This document shows positions 22,002 to 35,087 of a DNA stretch of 64,000 nucleotides, one piece after another. This DNA comes from Microbotryum silenes-acaulis (taxonomy: Eukaryota > Basidiomycota > Microbotryomycetes > Microbotryales > Microbotryaceae). The stretch is from the NCBI GenBank assembly GCA_003665825.1, contig QPFY01000003.1:62001-126000 (forward strand), in the 5' to 3' direction. The notes beneath the pieces were generated by a model that was not told where the DNA came from, ran no database searches, and saw nothing but the letters and a program-made list of their open reading frames with translations. Numbering within the stretch: position 1 is the stretch's first letter; each line of letters opens with the position of its first letter. The position numbers were made by a program, and so were the translations under genes.

Positions 22002-22479
22002 CGAGTCTTCATTGGGGTCGTCTTTCCTTTCGCGACCACCAACAACGGTGTCGTGCGGTTTTTGGTGCTCATGCGCTCGGTTTCGTCTGAAAGGTATGGG
22101 TACTACTTAAGTGTGTCAGATTTTTTTGTGTGTATTCTCCGTGGGATCATAGTAAACATCAATGTATTCACTATCAGAACTGTTAGTGTATATTCTCCGG
22201 GGGGGGGGGGTAGTATACAGCAATGTATCAGGTCCAACGACTATAGGGCCATTCCACAGAGGGTTTTGCGAACACGACCGACGATTTTTAAAACGAGTTT
22301 TGACTTCTGGTCAGACAACCGACGCAGACCGACGCGAGCGTGACTAAGCGTGACGAGTGCGTGACTTGCTCGCGCCACGCACTGTACTGCCGCGCAGACT
22401 TCGTGTAGCCGTGTAGCTCTCTGCCTCCGTCGACCAAGTCAGCTCTCCCGACGTTCCCTCTTAACGTCGAGCCCGCCTC
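22002..22479. other. Spacer between transporter and RAD2
   Basis: Holds two degenerate copies of a TGTATTCTCCG...CAATGTAT unit (about 22,130-22,167 and 22,188-22,229), the second expanded by a run of 12 or more G at about 22,199-22,210. Otherwise the promoter of the following gene. Confidence 0.6.
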
Positions 22480-25400
22480 ATGGTCGGTTCTCGGATCAGA
22501 TCCGGCGCTGGTGTACTTTTCCCATACGAGCCAACATACTCATCAGCCGTGTGTGTTGCCTCTGCCGCAGGGAGTGAATGGCCTGTGGTCGCTACTGACT
22601 CCGGTCGCGCGGCCGGTTAATCTCGATGCGCTTGAACGCAAGCGCCTTGCGATCGATGCCAGCATCTGGCTGTACCAGTTCCAGATGACCATGCGCGACA
22701 AGAAGTCTGGTGATGTGCTCAAGGGGGCCCATGTCAGTGAGTTCGAGCCGGCTCTCTGCTTGTTCACGGCTTCACCATGGCCCCGGCTGACTTCACCTCG
22801 ATGACGTCGTGCACACTTGCGGTGTCGCAGTGGGAACGTTTCGACGCATCATGAAGCTCATCTACCACGGTATCCGTCCCGTGTTTGTCTTCGATGGGAA
22901 AGCGCCCATGCTCAAGATGCGAACGATTGTATGTAGCTCTGCCCTCTGCCCGAGCGACTGCAATCGCGCCTTCCGAGAGGTCTAGCTCAGCCTCGGTGTC
23001 TCTCCTTCAGGATAATCGTCGCAAGCGCAAGCAAGGTGCAGGTCGCAACGCTGCCAAGACGGCACAGCTGTTGCTGTCTGCCCAGCTGAGAGCTGCGGCA
23101 GCTGGGGCTGCCCTTCGAAGGTTGGTCGTGTTCTCGGTGTGGGTGCCTTCTCTCCGTGTTCTCGGTGTTGGTTTCGCTGAGCGCGAACTTCGTTGTCCCG
23201 ACAGGCGGGGCCCAGACGAGGATATCTTGATGGACACGAGCGCGGCATCGACATCCGGCAATGCCCGTACAGCGCAGAAACTCAGCTTTGATCGTGACAC
23301 GGGTGAACGGATCGATGAACACACGACCTATTTGGAGGATCTTGAAGCCGGCATCGGTCCAAGTTCGAGTCGGCCCCCGCACACGCTACCCAAGACTCCG
23401 ACTCGTTCGGCAGGTCCTACAAAGATGGATCCCGCTTCGGCTCGCAAGAAACACGTCTTGCGCGATGAGTACGCCTTGCCCGAAATCGCAGGCTCGCTCG
23501 ACTCTCGCATTAAACCAACCGACGTCCGACTGGCGACGGAGGCCGAACAGCGCGAATTCCTCAACGAAATGAGGCCCGAATTCTTCGATTCTGCAGAATT
23601 CGCCAGTCTTTCGACGCAGCTCAAGTACGAGATCATTGGCGAACAACGGCTCAAATCACGACAAGTCAATCACCGACGAGTTCAAGAGATGAAGACGCTT
23701 CCATCCGCTCTCGACTTCTCCCAGAGTCAGATCGCAAATCTTGTTGTCCGCAATCAGTACACGCAAAAGCTATTTCAGGTCACGGACGAACTTGGACAAG
23801 CCGCGATTCAAATTCCAACGCGTATTGCGGGCGAGCGTAATCGAATGTACCAGTTGATCAAGCAGGACCCGAGCAAAGGCACGGGCTACGTGCTCGCTGT
23901 GCAGAATCCCGAGCTCACCAAGGACACCCCAATTGTAATCGACACCACTACTGAAGAGAGCAGCGATAGCACCGATTCGGATGAGTTTGAAGAAGTAGGA
24001 ATAGCCAAATAGTTCGTCCGCGGCTCCTTCCCCGTCCGAGCGAGCACAGCTAATCCTTTTCGAACAGCCATCCCAAGCGATCCGACGTCAACGAGGTGAC
24101 TCGGCAAGCCGAGGTTCTAGAGCTACTTCGTGCGAGGCACGAAATGAAGCGACCTCCAGTTGAGATCGATCCCTACCTTGATGTGGTCCCGGTCGAAGGA
24201 ATCAAATCTCTATTTGGGCACGATCGGAACCTACCTAGCCCAGTGCACTCGAGCCATTCGATCGACGAAGACGAGGGCATCCAAGCCGCCATCCACGAGT
24301 CGACACTGGCACCTCGGCATCTCGAGTCCGCCGACTTCCCCGGAAGTCCCAAAGAGGATCATTCCGCTCCGGCTCCGACTGTCGGCAAGTGTCCTACTGT
24401 CAGCAAGTGGCTTCCTCGGATCGACGATGACGGCGATAGCGATTCGGCCCACGACGCCGAAGATGGGCATACAGTCCAAGAGACTGCCCCCCGTCAAGTG
24501 ATCTCAGCACGCAGCGAATCAACTGACTCTGATTATCTCGAGGAGGTAGAGATCATAGAGATCATGCGCTCGTAAGTCGACATGCCGCATCCTGCTTCCG
24601 TTGAATGCGTGCCTGATGTTGCTATCGGAATGTATACACAGGGACTTCATTTCCAAGAGCGAGGTAAAGCTCAACGCCTCCTCAGCCTCCGCGGACTCTC
24701 GTAGATCCACTTCACCACTGCTGGCACCATCGCCCGTTGCCAGCGTGCCCCGCACTCCCCCACCGACTGCAACCACAGGTGAAACGTCATCACTTGTTTT
24801 GGACCTGACGGCTCCTGAATTCGTTTGGACGACGAATCCAGCGGCTGCAAGGACGCCCAGCCCTTCGGTGCCAACAATTTCGACCAGAATATCGCAGGGT
24901 GACATTGAAGAGGAAGCTCACTTGAACGAAATCGAAACGGACGGAGCGCGCAATGGTGCTCCTTCATCCGAGAGAGATTCGACACTCTCGGGCGGAGCCT
25001 TCGCCATTGTCGTGGGCAATTTGAACGCAACCACGGCGCCCGTGCTCGAAGCTTTAACACCGGATAGGAATGATATGGGTCTTCCTCAGGGCTCTTCGGT
25101 CTCCGAACATCCAGCGAATGTCCCACAAGCTGTGACGCCACCGCAACAGGACGACTCGGAAAACTCGGCCGAAGCGTTTCTAGAATGGGAAAGAAGTCCA
25201 ACGCCCCCCCGCCTGGCGGCTGAAGCTGTTGAAGCCTCGGAATCCTCCCGAGCCAGTGAAACACCTCACCTTGAGCACGAGGTCAATGAGGACGAAGTCG
25301 TCACTGGTGATTCAAGCGGTGATCGCTCTGACGATGACCACAATGAGGAAGGCGAGGTGATTGCGAGCCTTCGCCGCGAGCAAGCGCAATACGCGGACAT

Positions 25401-27119
25401 ACTCTCACAGCTCAAGAACCGACGCATCGAGGACATGCACGATGAGGCCCAGGCCGACATTGCCTCGCTATCAGCGCAACGCAATGTCGACCAAAGGAAT
25501 GCCGATGGGATCAGTCGGCAGATGGAGAATGACATCAAAGTGGGTGCCACCATGTACGGCCCTTCAAGAGGAAGCTGCACGCTGATTAACGACGCTCTGC
25601 CGCGACACGTGCAGGAGCTGCTCTCTCTGTTTGGTCTGCCTTTCGTCGATGCTCCTCAAGAGGCTGAAGCCGAGTGCGCGGACCTACTCTCGCGTAAACT
25701 TGTGGATGGCATCGTCACCGATGACTCGGATGTGTTTCTTTTTGGAGGGGCGAGCATTTATCGCAACATGTTCAACGATGACAAGTTTATTGAATGCTAC
25801 CTTTTGGCCGATCTTGATCGTGAGCTCGGACTCGATCGCAAAAAACTCGTCCGACTAGCGCATCTGCTGGGCAGCGATTACACCGAAGGTCTGCCCGGCG
25901 TGGGCCCAGTTCTGGGACGCGAACTGCTGGAAGAGTTCCCCGGCGATGACGGGCTTTCCGACTTCAAGGAGTGGTGGACGAAGGTCCAGAGCGGCAGAGA
26001 TGGCCCCGAAGACACGTCTAATGCTTGGAGACGCAAATTTGTACGTGCTCATCGCTTTCACGGCGCAAATCGCATTTGAATCCGCTTAATTTGCCCCCGA
26101 AATTGGTATTGACTCATGGCTCCTTGCAGAAAAAAGGACACAAGGATCTCGTTTTGGAAGAAAGCTGGCCCACCTCGGCAATCGTGAGTCGTGGGACGCT
26201 CTCACCCATAATTGGTATCCACTGACGCCCTTTGATCGTGTCCGCCCACAGGCCAAAGCCTATCTCGCCCCGGTCGTGAGCGGTGATGATGAGCCTTTCG
26301 AGTGGGGCTCGATCGATTTGGATGGCATTAGGGCGTGAGCGTTTTTCATCAGGAAAATGGGTCCCACAGGGGAAGAATTTGCCCACACCTGCTCATACCT
26401 CTACGACGTGCAGATTCCTTGCTCGCAATCTATCTTGGGGCCCTGAAAAGGTCAATGGCATCATGCTCCCTCTACTGAGTCGTCAGAAGGCGCGATCCGA
26501 CGGTATTTTGAAGCGTCAAGGCTTCATCTCAGAATTGTGAGTGCCTTTGGCGCAAGTTCGATCCATTCTGTTCACTGTCCTAATGAGTGAGTCGCTATGG
26601 TGCTTCCGGGTTGGCAGCTTCGATGTCAGTGTCGGCACTGGCCCGCTCCAAAGGCAACACCGTCGCGGTTATGCGAGTTCTCGACTCCAATCCGTGCTTG
26701 ATGTAAGCGGCAACATCCGAGACCTTTGGTGCGACTCGGAATCGACCGGTACTAACCCTTGGATCCTCAATTTGCAGCAACACCGAGCCAAGACGCTGAA
26801 GAAGGATACCTCCAAGGTCAAAGCTGAGCCTGAAGCCTCCACGTCAGAAATCCCGTCGTCCGCGACTCCGAACGAAATACCGAATCAGACCGGTACGCCA
26901 AGGAAGAAGCGCAAGACTCGAGCTGCCGGTGGTGCGCAGAGAAAGAAGCGCGCTCGCAAAGCGGCATTATTCCTCGATGATGATGCCGGGGATGCTGCGG
27001 ATGAAGAAGCAGAAACGGGCCCTGTTGTCTCCAAACGCCCTCCGCGCCGTAAAGCGACCAAGACCCCGGCAGCGGAGATTGTTGATTCGGACGACGACAA
27101 CGTTCAAGAGGCTGTGTAG
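22480..27119 (+). CDS. RAD2: Rad2/XPG nucleotide-excision-repair endonuclease
   Basis: Structure-specific endonuclease that makes the 3' incision in nucleotide excision repair, nuclear. The first exon is just ATG (22,480-22,482); a join to 22,571 gives MGVNGLWSLLTPVARP, the XPG N-terminal signature. N domain: RLAIDASIWLYQFQ and FVFDGKAPMLKMR with catalytic Asp residues. A long acidic, Ser/Thr-rich spacer of about 750 residues follows, as usual for this family. I domain near 25,640-25,960: APQEAEAECADL, IVTDDSDVFLFG, LLGSDYTEGLPGVGP (helix-two-turn-helix). Short exons follow to 26,540, then a basic C-terminal tail with KKRKTRAAGG and RKKRARK (nuclear localisation) ending EIVDSDDDNVQEAV. The ATG-only exon is inferred from the perfect join; the donor (GTCGGT) is weak. 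Confidence 0.93.
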
Positions 27120-27185
27120 TCCGGCAGCGGCCGGTGGGAAGCCCACTTGCAAGCGACAGAATTAAAGGACACGTGCTGCATTACA

Positions 27186-28684
27186 TCACGGGAACACAGG
27201 TAGTTTTATTTGCCTAAGACCGACACCAGCTTCTTCCAACACTCGCCGGCTGGCGGCGTCCATCGAATACGAGAGGGAGTACACCACCTCGATGACACCG
27301 CATTGCACAATCTTGACGGTGCACCGAAGGCAGGGGCATCTGTGTACACAACCAACCGAGTTTGTCAGCTTCGATCCTCGGCTTTCCCAGTGAAGATATA
27401 CTATACGATTGTCGATTCATTTTTGTTTTACCACCTTGTTGCTGTATTATATGCTCAGAGCACTGGGATTTTCGAAACGCGATCCGAGAGACTTACGTGT
27501 TGCAGTACAAAATCGCGCCTTCGGTCCCGCCTCCACTGACTCTCTCGCGCCCTGCTTCGAGTAGTGCGTTCTCTTCCGCATGGAGACAAAGACACTCGTC
27601 GAGGCCTTGACCCATTCTGATGGACGTCAAAGAGGTCGAATTCGCGGTGTCGTGGTCGGCGTTGGTTGCAAGGACGCGACCACTCGAGCCCGAGTTGCAC
27701 CTCCCACACCCGCCATCATTGCAATTGCGCACGCCGCGCGGTGTACCGTTGTACCCCGTCGAGACGACCCTCTTTTCGCGCACCAACACGGCTCCAACCC
27801 TTCGCTTCATGCAATTCGATCGCAAGGACGCGAGCGAGGCGAGCAGCATGAAGTAAGGATCCCACGATGGGCGCAGGGCTTCCTGCAATTTCGGCAGCGA
27901 TAGAGCGCGAAGGAACGGCGCCGGGTCCGAGTACGGATTTTGGATGGTCAAGTTGGCGAGGGGAAGAAGATCAATGAGCGGGTCCGGTCGGTCCTCGTGC
28001 GGGTATTGGAGGGGTGTTGCAGCTCTCCGAGGGGACGGACTTGGAGAAGGTGGGGCGTCCGCGGAGGGGGAGAGATGGGTCGGTGGTGGGGTCGACGATA
28101 TCCGATCGAGGGCTTGTGCGACGACCAAAGCTGTACGAGCATGGGCTGAGGTGTTGGGCGTCGTGGAAGCGGGCAGAGCACCATATGTCGAAATATCATC
28201 CGATTCGACGAAGCTTTCGAGTGAGCCCGAATTTAAGAGAGAACCATCCTCACGACTCCGAGAGCTGCGGTGAAGGGGGGTCGTTAGCCAGAAAATTGAC
28301 CACAGATATGTTTCTCTGCGCCAAGAGAACTAACCTTTTCTTGGTTCGGGAATACCTGACGCTCAAGGGTGCCTCCACGGCGACGATCGCGACAAAAGGC
28401 CTCTTGCTGAACTCGTGCAGCTTGACCGCATTCCTAAGGTCGGTGGTGACATAGTCGACCTTCCAGTACCTCGTCGCGTAGTCCAGGAACTCGGTCGACG
28501 AGTCAAAATGTAGATCTGAGGTGGAGGTGAAGTCGGAGCTGGATTTGGTGCCGTGGGTGGTGGGGGTGAGTTCGGAGATGGGGTCGCGAGGGAGATGAAC
28601 GCGCGTGTACGAGTGCGTGTCGAGGAGATGCTGCGCGAGCGTGTTCTTGCCCGACTGGGACGCCCCGATCAGAATGATGAGCAT
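27186..28684 (-). CDS. DCD1: dCMP deaminase
   Basis: Zinc enzyme converting dCMP to dUMP for dTTP synthesis. Start at 28,684 (MLIILIGASQSGKNTLAQ); an upstream in-frame extension begins with TTG and was not used. As in yeast Dcd1, an N-terminal P-loop-like domain (GASQSGKN, then FLDYATRYWKVDYVTTDLR and RPFVAIVAVEAP) precedes the deaminase: WDPYFMLLASLASLRSNCMK, RRVGAVLVREKRVVSTGYNG, the zinc site CLHAEENALLEAG, and after a short intron CPCLRCTVKIVQCGV with SYSMDAASRRVLEEAGV, ending at 27,186. Between GGCGRCN and the HAE site there is an additional Ser/Thr-rich stretch of roughly 20 residues. It is tail-to-tail with RAD2, only 66 bp apart. Confidence 0.94.
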
Positions 28685-28987
28685 CGACGTTGCGACTTTG
28701 TACAAGGGGCCTGTGAAGGAAACGAGAACGAAGCTGGCACTTCGCGCTCACTTTCTATCTCGAGAATCGGACGCGTCGAGGCGCGCGACAAGGCTAATAT
28801 AATAGTAAAAGGTCGTTCGGGAGAATGACCGAACCGGTGAGCTCGCGTGGATTACTAATGGCGATTATGTATAGCCCGCTCGACACCCGCTTCCGATCCT
28901 ACCTCTGACGAGTCGTCCCGGCCTGCCACTGCAGTGCGTCTGCTTCTACCAACATCGCCGTCCAAGCCACCTCCAAACTACCATACA
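28685..28987. promoter_or_regulatory. Divergent promoter DCD1 / DUF3074 gene
   Basis: About 300 bp between two divergent start codons. No specific site identified. Confidence 0.5.
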
Positions 28988-30092
28988 ATGCCTCAACTCC
29001 TGTCCTTGCATCCTCTCACCTTGGAACAGCTCCCAACCCCCACTACGGCCGAGCTTTCCACGCCGGGCGCTCGGACGGCGCTCGATGACCTCATCGCCCA
29101 ACTCACTCGGGAAGCCAAATCGCTCCTCTCGACCTTGACAGATCCAAGCAAACATGACAGTTCGCCCGACCCCTCGGTGTGGAAGTCGGGCAAGACCTTC
29201 AACCAATCCACGATCCCAACGAATTCCTACTCTGCTCACGACCCGGCCGGTCTGGTCCCCGATCATGAAGGACGACGCTGGTTTGCAAGGATTTCGAACC
29301 ACCCGGTCGCGAATTATGACAAGGTGGGGGAGAAAGAGAATCGAGCACAGTGTTTGCGAACAGAAGCTCACTTGACTCTTATCGCGGTTCTCTAGTGGCG
29401 AAGCGGCTTGCTCCTGGATCACTCCGAGAACGAAGTGCGCTACATCGAATCGTGCACCCAAGCCGAGCGACTGCACTCGATCGTGCCCAACAAACTCGAG
29501 GTGTGGACCACACAATGTGAGTCGCGACATTCAGCGCTTCACGTTCGTCTCTTTTCATCGGCGCTTCATCTCTGTCTCCTTTAAATCTCACTGAAGTCTC
29601 TTTGGTTCAAAAGACCACCTCGCCTTCCCGACCTCGAATCGTGATTTCACATTCGCGATCCTCACATCCGAGCAGGAAGCCGGGGTAGAATCCTCCGCTG
29701 CTCGTTCGTTCACGGTCGTGTCGGTCCCTTTCCATGCCCCCTCAAGATCCGGGTTCGTGAGGGCAAAGTACGTCTCGGTGGAGCACGTCATTCAGACGCA
29801 GGATGGCGTGAAATGGGTGTGAGCTGCTTCCGAGATCCCATCCGACGAGTTCCAACAGCATCGTAATTCTGACGAGACGTCTTTCCCTTTTTGCAGCATG
29901 GCCACCGCAAGCGACGCAGCGGGTCTCGTTCCCAAGTTCATCAGCGACATGGCCATGTATGTTCTCTTACGAGAGCTCATCCGCATCCAGCCAACGCGAC
30001 GTTCTGATCTCTGAACACTTTCGTGAATCACCAGGCCCAGCAAAATCGCCGAAGACGTGCCGTCGTTCCAGTCGTGGATCCTAAAGCAGTAG
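28988..30092 (+). CDS. DUF3074 domain protein (START-like fold)
   Basis: Start at 28,988 (MPQLLSLHPLTLEQLP). Exons give KTFNQSTIPTNSYSAHDPAG, EGRRWFARISNHPVANYD, then GLLLDHSENEVRYIESCTQA, RLHSIVPNKLEVW, DFTFAILTSEQEAG, FTVVSVPFHAPSRSGFVRAK, YVSVEHVIQTQDGVKW, and MATASDAAGLVPKFISDMAM with PSKIAEDVPSFQSWILKQ; stop at 30,090-30,092. This order matches fungal DUF3074 proteins, which are predicted lipid-binding START-like folds; the ligand and role are not known. Its 3' end lies 50 bp from the end of the opposite ribosomal-protein gene. Confidence 0.88.
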
Positions 30093-30141
30093 TCGATGTA
30101 GGACTGGGTATTATTAAAATGTTGTTAAACCATACCCCACA

Positions 30142-31116
30142 TCATGTCGACCTCTTGACGACCTCGATCTTCAATCGGTGGTTTTGGTCCAACTCCTTGA
30201 ACGCGACGACGCACTCGAATGAGCCCAATCGCTTGATACGGTTCTTCTCGATGCTGTTGCTCGTTTCACCCTCAACCTCCAACTGCACCGACGCGGCGGT
30301 CGACTCGAGATTGATGCCCTTCGACCGCAACTCGGTGAGGATGTCAGCGGTCGTAACGGAGCCGAAGAGCGCGTCGCTGTCCTGATGTGTGAGACGGGTG
30401 AATTCGAGCGTCGATATGTGCTTGAGCAAGTCGAACACGTTTTCTTCCCTCTGTAGTAATGTCGGTTGTCGGTCCTGCGAACGCCAACACCGTGAAACGT
30501 AGCGAAAAAGAACATCAGCCGTCATTCACTTTCGAGCTCGTTCGCAACGCCTCCCGCTGTGCCTCCACTCACGACAATCTCATCCAACACGTTCCCAGCG
30601 TTCAACAGGCTACTCTCCGTATCATCAGCCTTTGCCGGCTTGGCCCTACCCGACTTGATGATCGCGGCTTCCCTCCTGGTCTCGGATCGCATCATATCCT
30701 GTACGGCCGAAGCCGGTCGGCCGTTGAGCACGAGTAAGGCTTGGCCTCGGCCGTAGAGGTGGCGAGCGAAACCGCGGGAGACGGGGTGGCGTTCACCTGT
30801 GTTGCAGCGTAGGATAAAAGGAATGAAGGGGTGAGAATGGCGATTGGAAGGGAGCGGAGGGAGGCAAGCTCTCTAGACTAACCTCTCCGTCCAACCGACG
30901 GCACGGTCGACAGCAACTCGATCTCGACCAGCTTGTGCGCGAATCGCTGTAGGAGCGAGCAGAATAAGTTGGTCAGTACCATCATTCTAAGTGGCTCGGA
31001 CAGGAGGGGGAGCTGCAGCCCGTGGGAGCGCTCTTTCGCCCTTTCGCGAAACGCACCTTTTGCTCGAACTGACACCGGTTGCACACCGTCCTAGTTGCTC
31101 GTGAGAATAACGACAT
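30142..31116 (-). CDS. Mitochondrial large-subunit ribosomal protein bL9m
   Basis: Component of the mitochondrial large ribosomal subunit. Start at 31,116 with a basic, Cys-containing first exon (MSLFSRATRTVCNRCQFEQK) that may act as presequence. The second exon carries HKLVEIELLSTVPSVGRRGE and the next HPVSRGFARHLYGRGQAL, the bL9 N-domain pattern (V.LL...LGKKGEV..V..GFARNYL..). The C-domain shows SDALFGSVTTADILTELRS, corresponding to the bacterial L9 LFGSVT..DI motif. Stop at 30,142-30,144. Four exons. The central region is longer than bacterial L9, as in yeast Mrpl50. Confidence 0.85.
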
Positions 31117-32318
31117 ACTGAAGTACCAACCAGGGTGAGGTGCTGTGGTGCTGTGGTGCAGCTGGCTCGGATCGTCGGGTGGTGTTTAGAGAGAGAGAGC
31201 ACGAGCGCCGACACTTGACCGCCGCGAGAGTTGGGGATCGTTTTCTCCGAGCTAAAGCTAGCTAATGAGTGCTAAAAAGTCTAGCTAAGTCGCTGCAGTT
31301 GGGGTGCGCACCTCTCGCCGGCTCTCGGCGATTGGTCAGTGATTTGCACTTGGACCAACCTCACTATTGCAATGAACAAGTACGCTATATTGACATCGAA
31401 ACCGTTGTCGGGGATTATCGTTGTTGCAGGAATTATACTCTGTACGGCAATGCCCGCCCGCCATCATCGCCGCCGTCGCCGGGCGAGTGTTCAACTACCG
31501 CCGAGCGGCGAGAACGAATCGTGCAGTGTGCACTCCGTGAGACATTTATTCGCACGCCGGCACTTCAGAATACCTACCACAAATGCTTGGTCCGAGGACC
31601 CGGCGAACACGTGGAAGACAATATGTAGCCGCCTCGGGACTCGGTCACCACTTGGGGCAAGGAGTCGCGGTTCTGACACCGCCTCGGTGCAAGGCAATTT
31701 GGCTGAGTCGCCGGCAGCCTGAGCTCCTTTTCTTCATCTCTGTTTCATCTTTCCCTTCTTTCTTACTTTTTTCTTTTTCTTTTTTTTGCAAAAAAGGAGC
31801 TGGTAAAAAGGAAAAAGGGAATGAACTAGTTGGGGACGGTAACCGCCCTACAGCCCCCACGTACAAACTTGGCACCCATGTTGATTCAGCGTCTGAATTT
31901 TCTTCTCGAACAGGGATGATCTGAAGGGCGCTTGTTGCGTATGTGGGATCATGTGGAGCGGCACTGAGTTTCTTGATGAAACGGGCAGAACGGGCTCTTC
32001 AGACTCAAGGACGGTTAGCCGCTGGGTTCCCAAGGAGTATATAACCGTTGGGTGCCGGGTTTTTCTTTCTCCGGTTCGGCGTTTGCCAGGCAGCTCGCGC
32101 CCCTCGTGAGCGCCAGGGAAACATAAGCTTTTCCGGCAGCTTCCGAAATTCGCTGGCACCGCACGGCTCTGCATCACGGTTACCGTGAGCCATACTCTGG
32201 TTCTCTCTCCTATCCGAATTGCCGACTACTCAACTATCCTTGGTCTCTCTCCGTCGTTCACTTCCCTTTTCTTCCTGTTCATCATCTGCGACCTCATCGT
32301 TTCGTTAGTGCCGCAACC
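31117..32318. other. Long intergenic region upstream of the secreted-protein gene
   Basis: About 1.2 kb. It starts with the bL9m promoter and ends with a pyrimidine-rich stretch before the secreted-protein ATG. A T-rich tract with TTTCTTTTTCTTTTTTTTG at about 31,767-31,789 stands out. No convincing coding sequence, tRNA or repeat. Confidence 0.6.
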
Positions 32319-34704
32319 ATGCCAGACTTGTCGTGGTTTCACTCGGCCCTTCTCCTTTCATGTCTCGGGACGCTCGCGCTTTCGCAACCCATCAACCTAA
32401 CTACGCACCATCTCTACGACAGCTCACACGCCGCACAAGGTTTAGTTCATCCCGATGCCCTACGGGGGGAGCTCGTACAAACACCTTCAGCCTTGTTGAA
32501 TGCACTCGGTTTACGCGATGCTGAGTTGTTCGTGTGGGCGAGTCCGAAGGGTGCGTGCACTTGCGTCTTATCTTCTCTCGCGCCACTCCTATCAACAGGG
32601 GCAATTTCCGTGCGCTTTATCTGTTTCAGAACTGACTTCACCTTTTATCAAATCGAAAAGGCACGAGGGGGACTTCGCAGGTCGTTATAATGCAGATGGA
32701 CACTCTCGAGCAGGAGAAGGTAAGTCGCTACATTTTGGCGAAGATTCCTCCCGCGCTCGCTCCTGACAAGCGACGGCCCGCACGTTTCCAGGCCATCAAC
32801 ATGCAGCGATTTTCCCATCTCCTCGCTGGCGTCAAATGCAATTCTTCCCAAGTCACTATTCAATTCGTAACCAAAGCCGCTTTTGAAGCCGCCTCCCAGC
32901 TCTGGAGCGCTGTCAACTCGGATAAAATACACCACCTCAAGCTCTTCACGAACTGGGACGGATGCTACACCGATGGCGGCAACCTCAAGCCTTTTCATCT
33001 CACCAAGGCTTCCTTTGATTCAAAGAAACTCGCCGCGACTTTGACCGGAAATGAAACGAGCTGGAAGACGGCAGCCCACACCTTCCTCATGTCAAGCGGG
33101 ACGCACTTCGACGAAACTCTTGCCACCGCCGACGGTTCCTCACGGCCCTTGTTGACCCGAAGCTCGATCTTTACCAAAGCGGAAAAGGAGTTCGCGAAAG
33201 AATTTAAGTCAGTCGCGAAGTCGATCGACAAAGTAGAGTCCAAATTCCTCAAAGGGATCAAAAAGGGGTTTCATGTCACGCTCGCCGACATCGACAAAGA
33301 CCTCCGCGTAGCCTTCGACAAGTCCTACACGGGGACCAAAACTCTCTCCACTCCCGGAAACGACGCCAGTTTAGGTGGATCGGTGACGTGCACCGCTTGT
33401 GGCCCGCATGGGAGTCTGGTGTTTCACACTCACATCAAGGTCACGCTGGGGGGAAAGCCAACGGTGAAGCTCACCATGAAGCCGCAGAACCTTGGATTTT
33501 CGCTAGGGTTGGCGATGAGTGCGAAAGTGAGTGCGCTGGCTTGTGCTCGAGATGCATTTAACTCCCCTGTGTCGAGGTCTCGAACTGCAGAACTGACTAC
33601 CAAGAAAACCCTAATCACAGAGCGACCTCCCCGAGTCCTTTGGAATCGAAACTCCCCTCCTCGAACACCCAATCCCCGGCGCCGGGTTCAAGATCCCCGA
33701 ACTAGCCAACGTCGGTCTCACCGCTTCGCTAGGCTACGGAATCTCCGTCTCCAACTTCAAAGGCAGCCTCAACGTCGCCAAAAATGTGTCTGTCAGCATC
33801 CCTGATGGTGCGGAGGTCAAATTTCTCGTAACCCCTTCAAACGATGAGCAATCGAAGCTGCGAGGGAGTTGGGCTCCTGTTGCGCAGTCGACACCGATGC
33901 ATATTAGCGGATTTGGGTCGGGCGAATTCGCGGTCGGTCTCGGGATCTCGCTCAGTCTCAAAATGGAGGTCTTGAGCGTCGGTGGGTTTGAACCTTCGGT
34001 CTCGAGAATTCTGACAGCCACCTCGAACACTGCCGCTGATCTCGTCCCGGCTCCGCTTCCTCGCAGATATCACCCCTGCCAAAATCACGCTCAGTGGGCC
34101 CAGTGTTGGCTTCGGTAAGCTTTGTCCAATCCTCGTGCCCAAGTCCTCAAATTCAGCCGCGTAACTTCCCCCCCCCCCCCCCCCCCTTTCTTCAGAATTC
34201 GGTGTCTCAAGTAAAGAATGCGGGCCCTGCCCCTCCGTCAGCTCTTCACATGACCCAACGTATTACATCACCCCGAAGCTCGGTTTCTCCCTCTCCGTCG
34301 GTTCGGACCTCAGTGTTGGTTCGGGCATGTGGGGTCTCGGGATCCCGATCCCAGATAGCGGTGGACCTAACGTGAACAGCTCACAGGGAACAGGAGGTAG
34401 CGGCGGTGGAGGTGGCGGGACTAATCCTCCTCATCCCTCATCAACCCACACCAACCCGGATCAAAAGGACTCCTCCCAGCCCGCCGTCGAAACGAGGTCC
34501 GTCAACAAACGCCACAACCACGACCCAATCGGCGCCTCGAAAATAAGCATCAGTGCCTCCAAGACTTTGGTTGAACAGAATTTCCGGCTCCACAGCCCGA
34601 TCTGCTTTACGAGTGGGCATCATCAACGACGACCGTTATCGAACCACGGGAGGAAGGACGAGCCGGATGGAGGTACTCGACGACTTTCGAACTCATCGGA
34701 GTAA
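32319..34704 (+). CDS. Secreted DUF7029/DUF7223-type protein
   Basis: Function unknown. Start at 32,319 gives a signal peptide (hydrophobic FHSALLLSCLGTLALSQP). A dibasic KSKR near residue ~80 may be a processing site. The main exon has AINMQRFSHLLAGVKCNSSQ, AAFEAASQLWSAVNSDKIHH and LKLFTNWDGC, a DUF7029-like module common in fungal extracellular proteins, then GGSVTCTACGPHGSLVFHTH and, after an intron, AGFKIPELANVGLTASLGYG, a DUF7223-like beta-rich region. A Gly/Ser linker follows near 34,395-34,430. One intron contains a C-run of about 20 bases (34,168-34,189) before its acceptor. The 3' end is uncertain: frame use after about 34,570 is unclear and the stop could lie up to about 34,780. Confidence 0.7.
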
Positions 34705-35087
34705 GAAGTCCTCGGCCCAGCGGCTTCATCGTCATTGCTCTCTCGCACAGACTCCTTACTACGGTAACACCACGCTTTGATAGCATAACCCAGCGCTACG
34801 TAGAGTCTCTTCTTATATATATCGTGACACACCCCGGGGGTCTTATTCCTTGCCCAAGTTGTTCATGCAGTAACACAACGTTCTTTTGCACATCTCTCGC
34901 CGAAGAGGAGCCGACACTGGAGACAGATCCCCGAGCTGCGGGCGAATGGGGGAGATCCCATGCGAATCCTCGAAATCTTGAAACAGGAGCTCTGCTCCTC
35001 CCTTTGTCTCACAGTTCCCAAACACACAAATAAACCGAACTGCATTCCCACAATCCAAAGTCCTCTACCTCTCCCCCGCCCTCTGAT
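34705..35087. other. Convergent spacer, no gene seen
   Basis: Between the uncertain 3' end of the secreted-protein gene and the stop of the kinase gene. Possibly contains the last codons of the secreted protein. Nothing else recognised. Confidence 0.4.

Noticed and set aside
28685..28705. N-terminal extension of dCMP deaminase upstream of 28,684
   Set aside because: It begins with TTG, not ATG; the ATG at 28,684 matches the usual Dcd1 start.
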